64,000 bases of DNA. Source: Hyphomicrobiaceae bacterium. GTDB taxonomy: Bacteria > Pseudomonadota > Alphaproteobacteria > Rhizobiales > Methyloligellaceae. Location: assembly GCA_028066055.1 (NCBI GenBank), contig JALCBY010000009.1, positions 73,430-137,429 of the forward strand. Direction: 5' to 3'. Shown here one piece after another: positions 53,558-63,484 of this stretch (within the stretch, counting starts at the first letter, position 1; each line of letters starts with the position of its first letter). Below the pieces are notes generated by a model. That model searched no databases, had not been told where the DNA came from, and worked only from the letters and a program-made list of their open reading frames with translations. Both the position numbers and the translations under genes were made by a program.

Positions 53558-55590
53558 GGCACGGCCCCCTGTATCGGCGCACCGGGTACGACCTCCTCAC
53601 TCTCGGGAAGCAGTATGCGGGGGGCCTTCGCGAGTTCGCGATAGCGCGCCTTTTCGATTTTCTCGACCTCTTTCGCCGTGATGCAATACTCATTGTCGTC
53701 TGCGCTGCTCAGCACTATCAGCGCGGCGGTGATCAACAGCAAACAGACGATTGCAATCCACCAGACATGCCAGACCATCGCGAAACCGAACACAAAGCCC
53801 AAACCGCCGACGACGATGCCGACGGGACTGTTCTTGGGAAGATAGATGTCTTCGTACTTCTTCGGCTTCTCATAAGCGATCCCGCGTTCCTTCAAATCCT
53901 GAAACGCATCCCGCTCCCTCACTTCGGGCAATACGGCAAAGTTGTAGGGCGCCGGCGGTGACGACGTCGCCCATTCAAGCGTGCGGCCAAGCCACGGATC
54001 GCCGGAGAAATCCCGCGCCTGATCCCTTTGCCGGATGCTGACAACGAGCTGAACCGCCAGACACAGAATACCCAGAAGAATCACGCAGGCACCGACCGCT
54101 GCAACGATCAGGTGCGGCTGCCATTCGGCAACGTCATAGTGCTCCATGCGCCGCGGCATTCCCAAAAGGCCAAGCACATAGAGCGGCATGAAGGCGAGAT
54201 AGAAACCGATGATCCAGCACCAGAACGCCCACTTGCCCCATTGCTCGTTGAGCCGGAACCCGAAGGCTTTCGGGAACCAGAACTGATAGCCGGCAAGGTA
54301 ACCGAACAGGACACCGGGAATGATCATGTTGTGGAAATGCGCGACCAGAAACGTCGTGTTGTGCATCAGATAATCCACCGGCGGCAACGCCAGCAGGACG
54401 CCTGACATACCGCCAATCACGAAGGTCACCATGAAACCGAGAGTCCACAGCATGGGCGAGCGGAACTGAATGCGGCCGCGATACATGGTGAACAGCCAGT
54501 CGAACACCTTAACGCCCGTGGGGACGGCGATAATCATGGTCGCGATGCCGAAGAAAGCATTGACGTTCGCGCTGGAGCCCATGGTGAAGAAATGGTGCAG
54601 CCACACCGTGAAGGACAGGATTCCGATCGCTGCGGTGGCATAGACGAGCGAGGTATACCCGAACAGTCTTTTGCCGGAAAACGTCGTAACCACATGCGAA
54701 AATACGCCGAACGCAGGCAGGATCAGGATGTAGACCTCCGGGTGGCCCCAGATCCAGAACAGGTTGGCGAACATCATCATATTGCCGCCGTCGCCATTGG
54801 TGAAGAAATGCATGCCGAGCATACGGTCAAGCTCAAGAAGTCCCGCCGATACGGTCAAACCGGGGAATGCGAAGACGACCAGCACGCTCGCGGTCAACAC
54901 GGTCCAGGTGAACAGCGGCATATGCATCAGCGTCATTCCCGGCGCACGCCGCTTGAAGATCGTGGAGACGAAGTTGATCCCGGTCATCGTCGACCCCACG
55001 CCGCTGATCAGCACCGCGAAGGACCAGTAATCCACGCCGACACCGGGACTGTATTGGATGCCGGAATATGGCGGATACGCCGTCCAGCCGGCCGTGGAGA
55101 ATTTCCCGATGACCAGCGACACCATAACAAGTGCCGCACCCGACGCCGTCAGCCAAAGACTCAGCGAATTCATGTATGGGAAAGACACGTCGCGGGTGCC
55201 GATTTGCAGCGGGACGATCAGGTTCATGAGCCCCGACATGAACGGCATCGCCACGAAAAAGATCATGATCGTGCCGTGCGAACTGAAGATCTGGTCGAAG
55301 TGATCAGCCGGCAGGTAACCGCCGGAATTGAGGGCGAACGCCTGCTGCGCGCGCATCATGATTGCGTCGACAAACCCGCGCAGCAGCATGATGAGCGCCA
55401 GCACGATATACATGATACCGATACGCTTGTGGTCGACGCTGGTGAGCCATTCGCGCCACAGATATCCCCACGCACCGAGCCACGTGATCACCCCCATAAC
55501 CGCAAGCGCGCCAAGCACGGTAACCATCGCGCCGCCCATGGCGACCCAGCTGTAGAAGGGGAGTGCGTCGATGGTGAGTTTACCGAGCAT
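53554..55590 (-). CDS. cyoB: cytochrome o ubiquinol oxidase subunit I
   Basis: The start ATG at 55590 ([15 protein letters not shown]) overlaps the cyoA end by 11 bases and corresponds to the family start, giving 678 residues. An ATG 9 bases earlier is possible. It has the heme-copper motifs [40 protein letters not shown], and HFHNMI with the heme ligand histidines. It reduces oxygen to water with quinol electrons and pumps protons. [26 protein letters not shown] with arginine near the quinol region supports quinol rather than cytochrome c as donor. Confidence 0.96.
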   Translation of the reverse strand: MLGKLTIDALPFYSWVAMGGAMVTVLGALAVMGVITWLGAWGYLWREWLTSVDHKRIGIMYIVLALIMLLRGFVDAIMMRAQQAFALNSGGYLPADHFDQIFSSHGTIMIFFVAMPFMSGLMNLIVPLQIGTRDVSFPYMNSLSLWLTASGAALVMVSLVIGKFSTAGWTAYPPYSGIQYSPGVGVDYWSFAVLISGVGSTMTGINFVSTIFKRRAPGMTLMHMPLFTWTVLTASVLVVFAFPGLTVSAGLLELDRMLGMHFFTNGDGGNMMMFANLFWIWGHPEVYILILPAFGVFSHVVTTFSGKRLFGYTSLVYATAAIGILSFTVWLHHFFTMGSSANVNAFFGIATMIIAVPTGVKVFDWLFTMYRGRIQFRSPMLWTLGFMVTFVIGGMSGVLLALPPVDYLMHNTTFLVAHFHNMIIPGVLFGYLAGYQFWFPKAFGFRLNEQWGKWAFWCWIIGFYLAFMPLYVLGLLGMPRRMEHYDVAEWQPHLIVAAVGACVILLGILCLAVQLVVSIRQRDQARDFSGDPWLGRTLEWATSSPPAPYNFAVLPEVRERDAFQDLKERGIAYEKPKKYEDIYLPKNSPVGIVVGGLGFVFGFAMVWHVWWIAIVCLLLITAALIVLSSADDNEYCITAKEVEKIEKARYRELAKAPRILLPESEEVVPGAPIQGAVP

Positions 55591-56491
55591 AAGGCCCATC
55601 CAAATTCGCCACGCGGCACACCGAATTGGCCGCGAACATCCCATAGGGGTTGTATTTGCCGATCGTCGCGGAGAACAATCCCGGCATGTATGACGAGTAA
55701 TAGGTTACCGGATGGTCCTCGCTGGGCTTTGCGAGACGGTCGTAGGCGCTTGCGTCGAGCGCATCGGAGGACTTGCGAACCTTCTCAACCCATGCATCGA
55801 ATGCATCGCGCTTGACGGCATGCGCCTTGAACCGCTGATCGGAAAACCCGGCGCCACTGTATTGAACATTCCGGCCAAGGAAGTCGCCCGGCTCATAGGC
55901 GAGGAGATTGAGCTCGGTCCGCATCCCGGCCATAGCATAGATTTGACCGCCGAGCCCCGGGATGAAGAAGGAATTCATCACCGTATCGGAGGTGATCTTG
56001 ATGCTGAGCGGCGCCCCACTGGGAAAGACGAGTTCGTTGACCACCGCGATGTTCTGATCGGGATACAAAAACAGCCACTTCCAGTCCTGCGCGATGGCGC
56101 GAACCTCCAGTGTCTTTTCTTTCGATGCAATCGGCTTGTAGGGATCGAGCGAGTGGGTGAAGACCCAGGCGTGATACCCCACGCCAGCAACGATCATGAT
56201 CGGGATGGCCCAGGTGACGGCATCCACTTTTCCTGAATAGGACCATTCAGGAGTATAAGGCGCGTCGTCGTTCGATTCGCGAAAGCGCCATGCGAACCAC
56301 AAGGTCATTACGATAACCGGCACCACGACGATCAGCATGATCGCCGAGGTCCGCACGATCAGGTCGCGCTGGTCGCTGGCAATCGGGCCGGCCGGGTCGA
56401 GAATTGCGGAATCGCGAACGCCGCATCCCGCCGCAAGGAGAACGAAACCCAGCGGGAGGAGCGCACGCAAAAACGACCGAGATGTGCCCAC
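55580..56491 (-). CDS. cyoA: cytochrome o ubiquinol oxidase subunit II
   Basis: The 303-residue lipoprotein has lipobox LLAAGC with C23 as the modified cysteine, then two transmembrane helices and a periplasmic cupredoxin-like domain ([28 protein letters not shown]). It lacks the CuA cysteines, as expected of a quinol oxidase. It is the first gene of cyoABCD on the minus strand, divergent from an MFS gene across about 130 bp. Confidence 0.95.
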   Translation of the reverse strand: MGTSRSFLRALLPLGFVLLAAGCGVRDSAILDPAGPIASDQRDLIVRTSAIMLIVVVPVIVMTLWFAWRFRESNDDAPYTPEWSYSGKVDAVTWAIPIMIVAGVGYHAWVFTHSLDPYKPIASKEKTLEVRAIAQDWKWLFLYPDQNIAVVNELVFPSGAPLSIKITSDTVMNSFFIPGLGGQIYAMAGMRTELNLLAYEPGDFLGRNVQYSGAGFSDQRFKAHAVKRDAFDAWVEKVRKSSDALDASAYDRLAKPSEDHPVTYYSSYMPGLFSATIGKYNPYGMFAANSVCRVANLDGPYAR

Positions 56492-56624
56492 TGCTTTCTC
56501 CCGTCAGCCCGATTCGGATGACTCGGTATAAGCGGTTTTGCGAGTGAATTAAAGATATTGACCCTTTAGCCAATTGTGTTTGAACCTCTGATTTTGGGTC
56601 CCTTGTACGATATGAGAACTTGGT

Positions 56625-57914
56625 TTGGCCTCAATTGATCGAGACGAAAACTGGAATTTCAGCACGCTCCTCGGACAAGGCATTTTTGTTTCGCTTGCTT
56701 ACAGACTGAGCAGTCCGAAACTCGTTCTGCCGTTTCTATACACGGCTCTCGGAGCGCCTGTCGTGTTCGCCGGCCTGCTCCTGCCGGTGGTTCAGATTTC
56801 AAGACTGATCTCGCAACTGGCATCGGCACCTGTTGTGAGCGGGGGCGGCCTCCGGAAGTTTTATGTCGCTCTTGGAACGGTGATTCTGGCGGCCGCACTC
56901 GGTGTCGCAGGATTGGCATCCAACGATCCGAGAGCCGCCTGGCTCGCGGTTCTGTTCCTGCTCGTCGCAACAATCATCGGCATCGCACAAGGGCTGTCGG
57001 GAATAGCCTTCTGGGATCTGTTCGGACGGGTCGTACCATCGCATCGCCAAAGCACGCTGATCTATTCCCAGGCAGCTGTCTCCGGAGTGCTCGCGATTCT
57101 GATTGCACTCGGAAGTCGGCACTTTCTGTTCCATGACGACGCCCTCCACGAGCATCTGGAACTGCTCTGGCTTGGCATCGGCGTTGCTGTTCTTTCCTGC
57201 GTTGTCGTGGCGCTCGTCCGTGAAACCCGGCCTGAAGCGCCCGGCAAGAAAACAACAGACGGAAAGAGCGGCGAAAAACGCAGTTTTCGAACCGAGATCA
57301 TGAAACTGCGCGACAGCGCAAGGACCGCGCTGGAGCATGCCTGGTTCCGCCGCTTCAACGTTGTTCGCATTCTCTTCCTATCCGTCCAGCTCGCCATGCC
57401 GTTTTACGCCGTGCATGCGGCCGGACACCATGCCCACAGCCATCACAGCATGAGCACCTTTGTTATCGCTTCAAGTACAGGCGTCATCGCCGGCAGTTTC
57501 ATCTGGCACCGAATCGTTCACCGCTCCCTCCAGTCAGCAATGGTGCTGGCGCCGGCCATAGCCTGCGCTGCCGGCAGCGTCGCCATTGTCATGGAGGTCA
57601 TACCGGAGTTTCGGGGCGTTCTGCTTTACGGGCTGACATTCATGCTGCTCGCTTTCGCGGCCCAGGGCGCCAGCAGCTCGGGTTCACTTTATCTGGTGAG
57701 ATTCACGACCAGGGAAAATCGTCCTGACTATCTCGCCGTAAGCAACTTCCTGGCCGGAGCAATCGGCGTCGCGGTGGCGTTTGTGTTCGGAACACTGGCG
57801 CATCTGCAGAGCGCCGTTTGGCCGATCTGGTGCATCGTCGCGATGAACATCGTCGCCAGCGTCTATGCGATGCGGCTCGACAAATCACAGCTTCATGCAC
57901 CCGCGCCTGCATAG
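56625..57914 (+). CDS. MFS-like transporter with a histidine-rich loop
   Basis: From the TTG at 56625 the product is 429 residues; no ATG fits better. It has about 12 hydrophobic helices and a large charged central loop (KKTTDGKSGEKRSFRTEI). A histidine-rich stretch lies near the start of the second half (VHAAGHHAHSHHSMSTF). The middle loop and the histidines are not typical of sugar or drug MFS members. The gene is divergent from the bo3 oxidase operon. A metal-linked role is only a suggestion from the histidines and place; ordinary MFS permease is the base call. Confidence 0.7.
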   Translation: MASIDRDENWNFSTLLGQGIFVSLAYRLSSPKLVLPFLYTALGAPVVFAGLLLPVVQISRLISQLASAPVVSGGGLRKFYVALGTVILAAALGVAGLASNDPRAAWLAVLFLLVATIIGIAQGLSGIAFWDLFGRVVPSHRQSTLIYSQAAVSGVLAILIALGSRHFLFHDDALHEHLELLWLGIGVAVLSCVVVALVRETRPEAPGKKTTDGKSGEKRSFRTEIMKLRDSARTALEHAWFRRFNVVRILFLSVQLAMPFYAVHAAGHHAHSHHSMSTFVIASSTGVIAGSFIWHRIVHRSLQSAMVLAPAIACAAGSVAIVMEVIPEFRGVLLYGLTFMLLAFAAQGASSSGSLYLVRFTTRENRPDYLAVSNFLAGAIGVAVAFVFGTLAHLQSAVWPIWCIVAMNIVASVYAMRLDKSQLHAPAPA

Positions 57915-58052
57915 TATTTCAGAGGAATCTTCAGTTTGCAGGGACTGGACTTCAGTCGAACTTCACGAGAATATGTCGCGAATCTTTGACAATATCTGAA
58001 GCAAGATACTGATTACACTTGCCAGTTTCGACTTATCCGAGGGACCCGCAAT

Positions 58053-58214
58053 ATGATGACAACGGCCATGTTACTGCTCACTGTGAGCTGTGTCTTCCTT
58101 TGGTGGCACAAGGCCCAGTGGGTCTGGCTCCCGGTTATGGCCGCTCTGGTTCTGGGACTGATCATCTTCGTCAATGACGTTGATTTCTCCACGAACCTGG
58201 GGATTCAGCTATGA
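58053..58214 (+). CDS. 53-residue membrane protein, DUF5993-like, partner of the DsbB-like gene
   Basis: ATG at 58053 (preceded by GAGGG at about 58039-58043) opens a 53-codon frame ending TGA at 58212-58214. It has two short hydrophobic helices (MLLLTVSCVFLWW; WVWLPVMAALVLGLIIFV) and ends DVDFSTNLGIQL. The stop overlaps the start of the DsbB-like gene (ATGA), so the two are coupled. Length, composition and place fit DUF5993, a small family encoded before disulfide-bond proteins; the family name is from memory. Confidence 0.7.
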   Translation: MMTTAMLLLTVSCVFLWWHKAQWVWLPVMAALVLGLIIFVNDVDFSTNLGIQL

Positions 58215-58831
58215 GGGAAGGATTTCTGTCACCGGAGCTTGAGCGGGTCCTCAACCTTCTCGGCATGCTGGGCATCGTCGGCGTGATCCTGGGATCCTAT
58301 GTCTATCAGTTCTCGTATCGCGAGTTGCCTTGCACGCTTTGTCTCCTTCAGCGTGTCGCCATGATAGGTGTTGCGGTCGGCGCCGCCATGAATGTGATGA
58401 TCGGTCCCGACACGCGCCATTATGGCGTCTGCCTCGTTTCGTCCGTATTCGGCATTGCCATAGCCTTCCGGCAATCACTGCTGCATATGAATCCCTTCTT
58501 CGACAAGAAGACCGGACAGCCGACGCTCGAGGCCACGTCCAACCCGCCATTCGGCCAGGAAGTGTTTGGACTAAACCTCTATATCTGGAGCGTCATCATC
58601 TTCACGGTCGTGTTCCTGGCAATCGGTCTCGTTCAATTGATCCGCGATCCATCGAGCTGGCCGGCGCGCGAACCGGCATGGCTGTCCCGCCTCGCTTCTC
58701 TTGGCGTCGGCCTTCTGGCAATCGTCATCGCCTCGCAGGCTGTGCTGGTCTTCATGGAATGCGGTTTCGGCGACTGCCCCAATGACGGCGGCTGGAACTG
58801 GTGGATATTCCGTTCCTCGACGGGAAGCTGA
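58211..58831 (+). CDS. disulfide bond formation protein, DsbB family variant
   Basis: The 206-residue membrane protein has the first cysteine pair C41-C44 in ELPCTLCLLQR, as in DsbB, with a quinone-binding pattern of helices. The usual second periplasmic pair (C104/C130 of E. coli DsbB) is absent from the loop at 92-119. Instead C184 and C189 (ECGFGDC) lie after a fifth predicted helix at about 162-182, which would put them outside. DsbB reoxidises DsbA and passes electrons to quinone. No DsbA gene is adjacent; the coupled gene is the 53-residue protein. Confidence 0.88.
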   Translation: MREGFLSPELERVLNLLGMLGIVGVILGSYVYQFSYRELPCTLCLLQRVAMIGVAVGAAMNVMIGPDTRHYGVCLVSSVFGIAIAFRQSLLHMNPFFDKKTGQPTLEATSNPPFGQEVFGLNLYIWSVIIFTVVFLAIGLVQLIRDPSSWPAREPAWLSRLASLGVGLLAIVIASQAVLVFMECGFGDCPNDGGWNWWIFRSSTGS

Positions 58832-58842
58832 TTCAGGACAAA

Positions 58843-59730
58843 CTACAGAGCCGAAAAATTATCATAGGCGTTCGGCAACTTCAGGCCATTGCGCTTCGTA
58901 TCATCCCTGAGTTTTGCCAGAAGCCGTTCACGGCTCGAATTAAAATCGCCCGCGAGTTTTCCCTGGGCCATCACCAGGCGTTCGGCGCCCAATCCGAATG
59001 ACTCATGGTCTTTGGCCGCCTTATGCTGTGGTTCGAACAGGAACTCGCCGATCTCAAGGTATCCGGGCAGCGGATAGGTTCGGCCAGACGGAAGATCCTT
59101 TCCTTCCGGCGCGTAATGGAACGACAGGGTATGGAACTCCTGCCCCATCGGATGTCCGTCCGGTTTGAAATAGCCCGATCCGTCACCGGCAGTCCGGGCG
59201 TCATCCAGTTTTCGAAGCACAACCTGATCACGCTTGAATCCAAACGGCTCCAACTGCTCCAGGAAGCCATCGCCACGTTCAGTGGCGACCAGAACAAAAC
59301 GCTCCGGCTTGAGCCCCGCCGGACCGACCAAATATTTGACGATCTGCTCAAGAACTTCGCCGCGATGCGCCGGCGCATTGTTTGTGCAACCCAGAATATG
59401 GAAATAGGCGAGGACGCCGAACTCATTGCGCTTTGCAATGTCGTCGAGCCGCGCGCAATCCTGCAACACAAACCACTTTGACGGCTCACCACTTGCGCCG
59501 CCGCCGTGATAGTCGTGGCCCTCGTCGTAACTCACGCCACCATTGAAGCTGTGCCCGGTAATCAGGTTTGCGGGGGGTATGAGCTCATATCCCAGATCGG
59601 AAAGATATTCGGCAAAGCTCTTTGCTTCTCGAGCCGCGCTGGCGGTAGACCCAGCGAAACCGTTCGGCAAGGCCGTGGCTGCCGCTGCCGCGGCGCCCGT
59701 CTTCAACAGGGTCCTTCGGTCCACTCGCAT
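58843..59730 (-). CDS. Tat-exported protein with local resemblance to the alanyl-tRNA synthetase core
   Basis: The 295-residue protein opens MRVDRRTLLKTGAAAAAATA, a good twin-arginine signal (R5 R6). I recognise no close family. The order of LQDCARLDDIAK (89-100), FHILGC (110-115), GLKPERFVLVATE (139-151) and DDARTAGDGSGYFKPDGHP (176-194) parallels the class II alanyl-tRNA synthetase core: QxCxRxxD, FxxLG, the GL-P-R segment and the later GDTGPCGP region. It lacks the rest of the enzyme. It converges on the DsbB gene and lies behind another exported protein. The resemblance is by eye and unproven. Confidence 0.55.
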   Translation of the reverse strand: MRVDRRTLLKTGAAAAAATALPNGFAGSTASAAREAKSFAEYLSDLGYELIPPANLITGHSFNGGVSYDEGHDYHGGGASGEPSKWFVLQDCARLDDIAKRNEFGVLAYFHILGCTNNAPAHRGEVLEQIVKYLVGPAGLKPERFVLVATERGDGFLEQLEPFGFKRDQVVLRKLDDARTAGDGSGYFKPDGHPMGQEFHTLSFHYAPEGKDLPSGRTYPLPGYLEIGEFLFEPQHKAAKDHESFGLGAERLVMAQGKLAGDFNSSRERLLAKLRDDTKRNGLKLPNAYDNFSAL

Positions 59731-59779
59731 CGACGATTTCCTTTACAACGGTGACATGGCGACATCTTGCGCCTGCTAC

Positions 59780-60256
59780 CTATTCGGCACCAATACGGCC
59801 GCCCTTGAAACCGATCGCGAAAGAGTAGACCGGCTGTTTAGACGGTTTAAGCGGATTGTCTCCGACCGGGTAGACGCTTCCGGAGAACGATCCGGATATG
59901 CTCTGATACTTGCCGGATCTCTCGTCCGTGAATTTGACCTCATAGTTGATGATGCCGGGCCCGACGCGCTTGCCGGTTTTCAGGTCGTAGGAAAAATCGA
60001 TCACGCTCGCCTTGACCGTGCCCGGACCGGTGAGTTTCCAGCTTCCCTGCCCGCTCGAAAACCCGAGAAGCGTCTGCTGGTCGCTGACCTGACTGATCGC
60101 ACCGCCCGGTTCGAAGGTCAGGACGCGCTGAAATTTGTCATCCTGCGTAATGAAATAGGATCCGGCGATTGCGGTTTCACTTTTTTCATCGGCAAAGGCA
60201 CTTGCTGCAAGAGTCACTCCGAGCAACAGGCACAAACACAACTGCAGCTGCTTCAT
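59780..60256 (-). CDS. hypothetical secreted protein, lipocalin-like fold possible
   Basis: The 158-residue protein has a signal peptide (QLQLCLCLLLGVTLAASAFA) and then many short beta strands (AGSYFITQDDKFQRVLTFEPGGAISQV; GQGSWKLTGPGTVKASVIDFSYD), suggesting a small beta barrel such as a calycin. The family is not recognised. It lies 49 bp upstream of the Tat protein gene on the same strand and probably shares its transcript. The mature part has no cysteines. Confidence 0.65.
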   Translation of the reverse strand: MKQLQLCLCLLLGVTLAASAFADEKSETAIAGSYFITQDDKFQRVLTFEPGGAISQVSDQQTLLGFSSGQGSWKLTGPGTVKASVIDFSYDLKTGKRVGPGIINYEVKFTDERSGKYQSISGSFSGSVYPVGDNPLKPSKQPVYSFAIGFKGGRIGAE

Positions 60257-60737
60257 CTACCCATCCTCCCTGCTCGTCGACGAATACCAACTCAAAAATT
60301 GTGCCGATATTGTTCAATTTCAAGCACTCGTCACATACCGTCGTCAGCTCGGAGGCGATCTTAGACCGATCATCGGCGTGGCGTATGATCAACCACGTTG
60401 TTCTCATCAATGGCGCCTTTGCCCGGCCCGCTGTCTGGATACATGCAAGGGAGTCCTTGAAGCGCACGGCTGGACATGCCATGCGCCAGATCGAGAACTT
60501 TGTCGATATCTTCTTCGTTCGCTGTCACACGAGGCGTTGTGAATCCTGAAAGCTGCCGGGGTGCACGACGAATTGGCCGCGCGGTATCCGACAAGTCTGG
60601 CTGACCGATCCCATAAGTATGAATGGTTGGAGCCATGAAGGTCGCGTGCGTAAACTAAAGGTACTGCGTGCACCGGCACGGCAATGTCACAAGTAGGTGG
60701 CATTCTCGGACGGTGCCTGAAAGTTGGGAGGAAAGTA
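60257..60737. promoter_or_regulatory. divergent region ahead of the phn operon
   Basis: This 481-bp stretch lies between the secreted protein (minus) and phnD (plus). GGGAGG at about 60727-60732 supports the phnD start. A 52-codon minus-strand GTG frame (60370-60528) has no ribosome site and is not called. I looked for a Pho box and found no good match. Confidence 0.4.
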
Positions 60738-61721
60738 ATGAAATTGAAGTCTGTACTGCGTGGGCTGGCGGTGGCCGCCTGCGCGACTTTCGCAACAGTA
60801 TTACTCATGAACCAGCCGCTGAGGGCAGAGGATTGCCCGCGCGGCACGCTCGACAAGGCCTACTGTGACAAGAATGGCGACCTTACCGCGGACCTGCCAT
60901 CGGACAAGAGCAAGGTCGTCAATCCGGACACGATCATCTTTTCTTACACGCCGGTTGAAGACCCTGCCGTGTACCAGAAGGTCTGGGATGGTTTCGTCAA
61001 GCACATGGCCAAGGTGACCGGCAAGAAGGTGGTCTTCTTCCCTGTCCAGTCCTATGCCGCCCAGTATGAAGCGATGCGTTCCGGACGACTGCACATCGCC
61101 GGTGTGAATACCGGTGGCAATCCGGTCGCAGTCAACTGCGCAGGATTCGTGCCCTTCGCGATGATGGCGTCCAAGGACGGATCCTTCGGTTACGAGATGG
61201 AAATCCTTGTACCCGCCGACAGCGCGATCAAGTCGCCTGCCGACATCAAGGGCAAGAGCCTGGCGTTTACGTCACCGACATCAAACTCCGGCTTCAAGGC
61301 GCCTTCGGCGATCCTGAAGGCCGATTTCGGTCTGGTGGCGGAGAAAGATTTCAAGCCTGCTTTCTCCGGCAAGCATGACAACTCGATCCTCGGCGTTGCC
61401 AACAAGGATTATGAAGCGGCTGCGATCGCGAATTCGGTTCTGAAGCGGATGGTCGACCGCAAGGTCGTGGATCCGAAGAAAATCCGCTCCATCTACAAGT
61501 CGCAAACCTTCCCGACGACGGGTTACGGTCATGCGCACAATCTCGACCCGAAGGTCGTGGAAAAGATCAAGGAAGCGTTCTTTACGTTTCCGTGGGAAGG
61601 CTCCGACCTTCAGAAGGAGTTCAAGAAGGAAGGAAAGTTCATCCCGATCGTTTACAAGAAGGACTGGGACGTCATTCGCAAGATCGACAAGGCGAACGGC
61701 GTGTCCTACGCTTGCAAGTAA
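60738..61721 (+). CDS. phnD: phosphonate ABC transporter substrate-binding protein
   Basis: ATG at 60738 follows GGGAGGAAAGTA; the product is 327 residues with a signal peptide (LRGLAVAACATFATVLLMNQPLRA). PhnD-type segments are clear: FSYTPVEDPAVYQKVWDGFVKHMAKVTGKKV, QYEAMRSGRLHIAGVNTGG and SLAFTSPTSNSGFKAPSAIL, which shape the phosphonate pocket. The early cysteine-containing insert CPRGTLDKAYCDKNGDL is a feature of some members. Phosphonate or phosphite would be the ligand. It is followed by the ATPase and two permeases. Confidence 0.92.
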   Translation: MKLKSVLRGLAVAACATFATVLLMNQPLRAEDCPRGTLDKAYCDKNGDLTADLPSDKSKVVNPDTIIFSYTPVEDPAVYQKVWDGFVKHMAKVTGKKVVFFPVQSYAAQYEAMRSGRLHIAGVNTGGNPVAVNCAGFVPFAMMASKDGSFGYEMEILVPADSAIKSPADIKGKSLAFTSPTSNSGFKAPSAILKADFGLVAEKDFKPAFSGKHDNSILGVANKDYEAAAIANSVLKRMVDRKVVDPKKIRSIYKSQTFPTTGYGHAHNLDPKVVEKIKEAFFTFPWEGSDLQKEFKKEGKFIPIVYKKDWDVIRKIDKANGVSYACK

Positions 61722-61805
61722 CACTGTGAACTCGCTGTCCGGTCCGCACGATGCGCGGGCTGGACGGCATGACGATTTCTGACTGGGCAACTTGGGGGCG
61801 GCCCA

Positions 61806-62666
61806 ATGCTGAAACTTGCAGGCCTGACCAAGCGATACCCTACGGGCGATCTTGCGCTTAAAGGCATCGATCTGGAGGTGCCCGACGGTCAGGTGATGGC
61901 TCTCATCGGCCCTTCCGGGGCCGGAAAATCGACGCTAATCCGATGCGTCAACCGGCTGGTGGAACCGACATCCGGCACGGTTTTCCTGAACGAGACCGAA
62001 CTGACCGCGCTCAATCAGGGCCAGTTGCGCCGCGCCCGGCGGCGCATGGGCATGATCTTTCAGGAATATGCGCTGGTCGAACGTCTGTCGGTCATGGAAA
62101 ATGTGCTGTCGGGACGCCTCGGCTACGTCAGTTTCTGGCGCAGCTGGTTCCGCAAGTACGCGCAATCAGACATCGATGAGGCCTTCCGCCTGCTTGAGCG
62201 TGTCGGCCTCGATCACATGGTCGACAAGCGGGCCGACGAGTTGTCCGGCGGACAGCGCCAGCGTGTCGGAATCTGCCGCGCACTTATTCAAAATCCCGAA
62301 CTGCTGCTCGTCGACGAACCGACCGCCTCGCTCGACCCCAAGACCTCGCGTCAGATCATGCGGCTGATCGTTGAGTTGTGTAAGGAGCGTGGCCTTGCTG
62401 CTATCGTGAACATCCACGACGTCATGCTTGCGCAGATGTTCGCACAACGCATTGTCGGCCTGCAGCTTGGAGAGATCGTTTATGACGGACCGCCCGATGG
62501 CCTGACACCCGAGGTGCTGACCAGCATCTACGGCGAGGAGGACTGGGAGGCGACGATCGGCAAGGTCGAAGATGAGGATGAAGGGGCTGCCGAAGACAGC
62601 GGTGACGACGATGACGATCATCATACGCCCGAACTGGACCGTGATCGCCTCGCAGGCCTGACGTGA
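61806..62666 (+). CDS. phnC: phosphonate ABC transporter ATP-binding protein
   Basis: The 286-residue ATPase has Walker [11 protein letters not shown], signature [15 protein letters not shown] and Walker [36 protein letters not shown] is PhnC-like. The last 35 residues form an unusual acidic and histidine-bearing tail ([19 protein letters not shown]) absent from typical PhnC. It lies 84 bp after phnD and 11 bp before the first permease gene. Confidence 0.93.
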   Translation: MLKLAGLTKRYPTGDLALKGIDLEVPDGQVMALIGPSGAGKSTLIRCVNRLVEPTSGTVFLNETELTALNQGQLRRARRRMGMIFQEYALVERLSVMENVLSGRLGYVSFWRSWFRKYAQSDIDEAFRLLERVGLDHMVDKRADELSGGQRQRVGICRALIQNPELLLVDEPTASLDPKTSRQIMRLIVELCKERGLAAIVNIHDVMLAQMFAQRIVGLQLGEIVYDGPPDGLTPEVLTSIYGEEDWEATIGKVEDEDEGAAEDSGDDDDDHHTPELDRDRLAGLT

Positions 62667-62677
62667 GATAAGACGCG

Positions 62678-63484
62678 ATGAGCGATGCTGCCATAGCTCC
62701 CCGCCGTTGGAAGAAGCCACCCTTCATCAAACGGGCCTGGTTGCGGTGGACGCTCGCACTCGGCGCAGCACTTTATCTGGCCGTCGCCTTTGGCACGACC
62801 GACGTCAACTGGGCGCGTGTCTGGGACGGTTTGCCGCGCGGACAACAATTCATATCAGCGTTTTTCCCGCCCGACTTCGTCAGCCGTTGGGAGGAAATCG
62901 TCGACGGTATCTATGAAAGTCTCTGGATGACCGTCACGTCCACCGTAGTGGGCATTGCCATCTCGATTCCCGTCGGTCTGGGTGCCGCGAAGAATCTTGC
63001 ACCTGCCCCCGTCTACTATTTCTGCCGCGGCATCCTCGCTGTCTCGCGCAGCTTCCAGGAGATCATCCTCGCCATCTTCTTCGTCAAGCTGTTCGGGTTT
63101 GGGCCGTTTGCCGGCTTTGTGACCCTGTCCTTCGCGACCATCGGTTTCTACGGAAAACTGCTGGCGGAAGATATCGAAGACATGGATCCGTCCCAGGCCG
63201 AAGCCGTTCGCGCCACCGGCGCGGGATGGTTCCAGTGGCTGAACTACGGCGTCCAGCCACAGGTCATGCCACGGATGATCGGTTTGGGGCTTTACCGGCT
63301 CGACATCAACTTCCGCGAGTCCGCGGTTGTCGGCATCGTCGGCGGTGGCGGCATTGGTGCCACGCTCAACACTGCATTCGACCGTTATGAGTTCGATTCC
63401 GCCGCGGCAATCCTGCTCATCATCATCGCCATCGTCATGGCCGTGGAATACACCTCCGGCTATGTCCGCAAGTGGGTGCAGTGA
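62678..63484 (+). CDS. phnE: phosphonate ABC transporter permease 1
   Basis: The 268-residue permease has about six helices. TVVGIAISIPVGLGAAKNLAP and the coupling loop EDIEDMDPSQAEAVRATGAGWFQWLNYGVQPQVMPRM are typical of PhnE. The next permease gene starts within its stop (TGATG), so two PhnE proteins are made, as in PhnCDE1E2 systems of other proteobacteria. Confidence 0.92.
   Translation: MSDAAIAPRRWKKPPFIKRAWLRWTLALGAALYLAVAFGTTDVNWARVWDGLPRGQQFISAFFPPDFVSRWEEIVDGIYESLWMTVTSTVVGIAISIPVGLGAAKNLAPAPVYYFCRGILAVSRSFQEIILAIFFVKLFGFGPFAGFVTLSFATIGFYGKLLAEDIEDMDPSQAEAVRATGAGWFQWLNYGVQPQVMPRMIGLGLYRLDINFRESAVVGIVGGGGIGATLNTAFDRYEFDSAAAILLIIIAIVMAVEYTSGYVRKWVQ

Noticed and set aside
60370..60528. 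A 52-codon minus-strand GTG frame upstream of phnD
   Set aside because: The translation looks partly protein-like, but there is no ribosome binding site and no family, so it is not supported.
60685..60703. TGTCAC and TGGCAT pair as a Pho box ahead of phnD
   Set aside because: The two elements are 13 bp apart rather than the 11 bp period of Pho boxes, and the match to the consensus is weak.
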